64,000 bases of DNA from CAZICM01 sp964537685 (GTDB lineage Bacteria; Myxococcota_A; Polyangia; Polyangiales; Polyangiaceae): contig CAZICM010000014.1 in the NCBI GenBank assembly GCA_964537685.1, positions 124,001 through 188,000 of the forward strand, in the 5' to 3' direction. A program made the translations under genes and the position numbers. The notes under the pieces are model-generated. The model worked only from the letters and a program-made list of their open reading frames with translations. It was not told where the DNA came from and searched no databases. Shown one piece after another: positions 63,501 through 64,000 of the stretch. The stretch's first letter is position 1. Every line of letters starts with the position of its first letter.

Positions 63501-64000
63501 AGGATTCTGTTGCCAGAACGACACTCACCAGCCTGCGTTCATCGCGCGTCAGCGTATGCCTGCTCGACCAGCGCGGGACGGATTTGCCCTGAGGATTTGC
63601 AATAAAGGCTTGAAGCTCCTCGGCCACTGAAAACGCCGACGGCGGCCTATGGTTGGGATCTTTTTCGAGCAGCGACAGCACCAGCGCATCCAAAAATGCG
63701 GGCACGCCCGGACGCATCTCTCCAGGCGCAATCGGCGTTTCAAAAATCGCCTTCGCCAATACAGCAAGAGGGCTTGCCGCGACGAAAGGAGGCTTCCCCG
63801 TAAGGCATTCAAAAAGAATGCAACCCAATGAATACAGATCGGCACGCATATCGACGTGCACATCGCCCTTCGCCTGCTCTGGAGCCATATAGAAGGGTGT
63901 TCCAAGCGGACCAGTCCTCAATTGTTCATCAATATCATCGGCGTAGCAGGCAATTCCGAAATCCAAAATCTTCAACCGCCTCACATTGCCGCCCGCGAGC
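60505..64000 (-). CDS. Ser/Thr kinase-cyclase-like-AAA-TPR regulator, N-terminus outside window
   Basis: At least 1164 residues; the frame is open to the right edge, so the N-terminal lobe of the kinase is missing. Visible: 'LKILDFGIA' (DFG), 'GTPFYMAPEQAKGDV' (APE), 'DLYSLGCILFECLTGKPPF'. After the kinase comes a degenerate nucleotide-cyclase-like region ('RRLVSVVLATESSG' to 'FMGRVTPCVGR'). Then an AAA/STAND ATPase with Walker A 'GPGFGKSRL' and Walker B 'VLLVLEDLHWGD'. The C-terminal 500 residues are TPR-like. This layout is familiar in myxobacterial signalling proteins. Probably a phosphorylation- and ATP-gated switch. Confidence 0.85.
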   Translation of the reverse strand, partial: LAGGNVRRLKILDFGIACYADDIDEQLRTGPLGTPFYMAPEQAKGDVHVDMRADLYSLGCILFECLTGKPPFVAASPLAVLAKAIFETPIAPGEMRPGVPAFLDALVLSLLEKDPNHRPPSAFSVAEELQAFIANPQGKSVPRWSSRHTLTRDERRLVSVVLATESSGDAEHSLAHVSMDADRTLDAQPTLARPLKELRQIAAAHGALLEVLRDGSMAAALSGALSPSEGAISAANLALEMHALVPEARVALVTAWEVFKGAVPVGQVIDRAAAVLAQSMKEAPAKCVVVDGMTASLLSERFTLSASGSMLRLEGEKASVSEQRLFMGRVTPCVGRNQELGVLHDAFDACASARMAKAMLMMAGPGFGKSRLRDEFLQDVARAHRDTEIWIARGDPMRQKAAFGLLVQFVVRAASLVVGEPAEATQAKLSMRVSRHVESAKQERVTMFLAELVGAPFSQKSDMQLESARQDSMLMGDQIRRAWLDFLEAECKAHTVLLVLEDLHWGDVPTVDTIDASLRLFSDKALFVLALGRPEVTEEFPAIWQEHKLEKLTLEPLPKEACTELVNEVLGASISEDAKRALIERANGNAFFLEELMRATADGRGDNVPDTVLGIMAARLVALDPDTRRILRAGSIFGATFWRGAVLAMVGLDAHTRRIDDFMEMLEKNEWISQRTPAKYLGETEYVFRHALIRDAAYEMLTAEDRQLGHRLAGEWLERSGETDAMTLAEHFDRSGERKQAAYWYGEAGRQALQGNDLKGAIARANKSIEMGAEGELLGQQYLTQAESERWAGNFVDAAKLAQKALELFPKASEAWFEAAREALASMVDPQSQERLFAMADTLKELWNQSDRIGTAQLGASVWAAIQLYASAQHARGEELFIEIEKVEYQFDENVPAKAAILMVKGFREGYVTGDTSACGEYLKDAAERFEQCGDVRSACHMRLNLGHVYSELGLFSETIILMEDQKRGALHLGLKHLEVAAEMHLGKSYMYLGQADQATISLSKAIREHRLQGVPRLEGAALTYLARVYQRSGKVHEAEMIAEKAIASLNDVPTLLPVALSVLSGILLDKGDRIHALEIAARAFEACEHVEEGQGLIRLKYAEALNACNQLDKAKEVIFEAEKQLVKQASLIKKMEWRQVFLENIEENARIFALSKQYRDKEI

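Overview
The window looks like chromosomal DNA from a member of the Myxococcota (probably Polyangia-like). This rests on gene content: a serine/threonine kinase with AAA and TPR regions, a long hybrid histidine kinase, an MglA-type GTPase with a C-terminal extension, several Cys-rich lipoproteins, a lipoprotein with ALVPN repeats, Uma2-family proteins in several copies, and a HrpA with its long C-terminal region. GC content seems moderately high by eye. The taxonomy is inference. I see no rRNA operon, integrase, insertion sequence or CRISPR array.

Layout. 1-4.2 kb: a TPR protein cut by the window edge, a family 2 glycosyltransferase and a membrane HExxH protein, all on +. 4.2-8.4 kb (-): a coupled trio (coiled-coil protein, Uma2, AAA ATPase), a decayed Uma2 copy and its intact paralogue. 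8.5-14.5 kb: a hybrid histidine kinase, a secreted aromatic-repeat protein, RuvX and an unknown Ala/Pro-tailed protein. 14.6-18.6 kb: a Cpx-like cassette (Spy/CpxP-like protein, small secreted protein, response regulator, sensor kinase) followed by an RNA ligase. 18.6-25 kb: YhhN, HrpA, a lipoprotein and a TfoX-N protein. 25-32 kb: a trehalose module, otsA-otsB-marR-DUF389 on -, divergent from a GH15 glycosidase, with a 38-bp palindrome between them. 32-39.5 kb: Cys-rich lipoproteins, an APC permease, an SDR, and a convergent pair made of a CxxCH lipoprotein and a peptidylglycine-monooxygenase-like copper lipoprotein. 39.6-43.8 kb: MaiA, ComM, RecA and SSB. 43.8-46.7 kb (-): MglA-like GTPase, PA14 lipoprotein, rhomboid protease.

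47-57.6 kb is a nine-gene same-strand cluster with several start/stop overlaps: sigma factor, probable anti-sigma factor, lipoprotein, LpxL-like acyltransferase, J-domain protein, DnaK, unknown protein, M1 peptidase, membrane protein. Its content suggests a sigma-controlled envelope or proteostasis unit. 57.8-64 kb: tRNA-Phe, another Uma2, QueE, the ALVPN-repeat lipoprotein and a kinase/ATPase regulator cut by the right edge.

The signals most worth following are the trehalose module with its palindrome, the sigma/DnaJ/DnaK cluster with a domain shared by the proteins either side of DnaK, the copper-monooxygenase-like/CxxCH lipoprotein pair, and the ALVPN repeat, whose five units differ only by synonymous changes.
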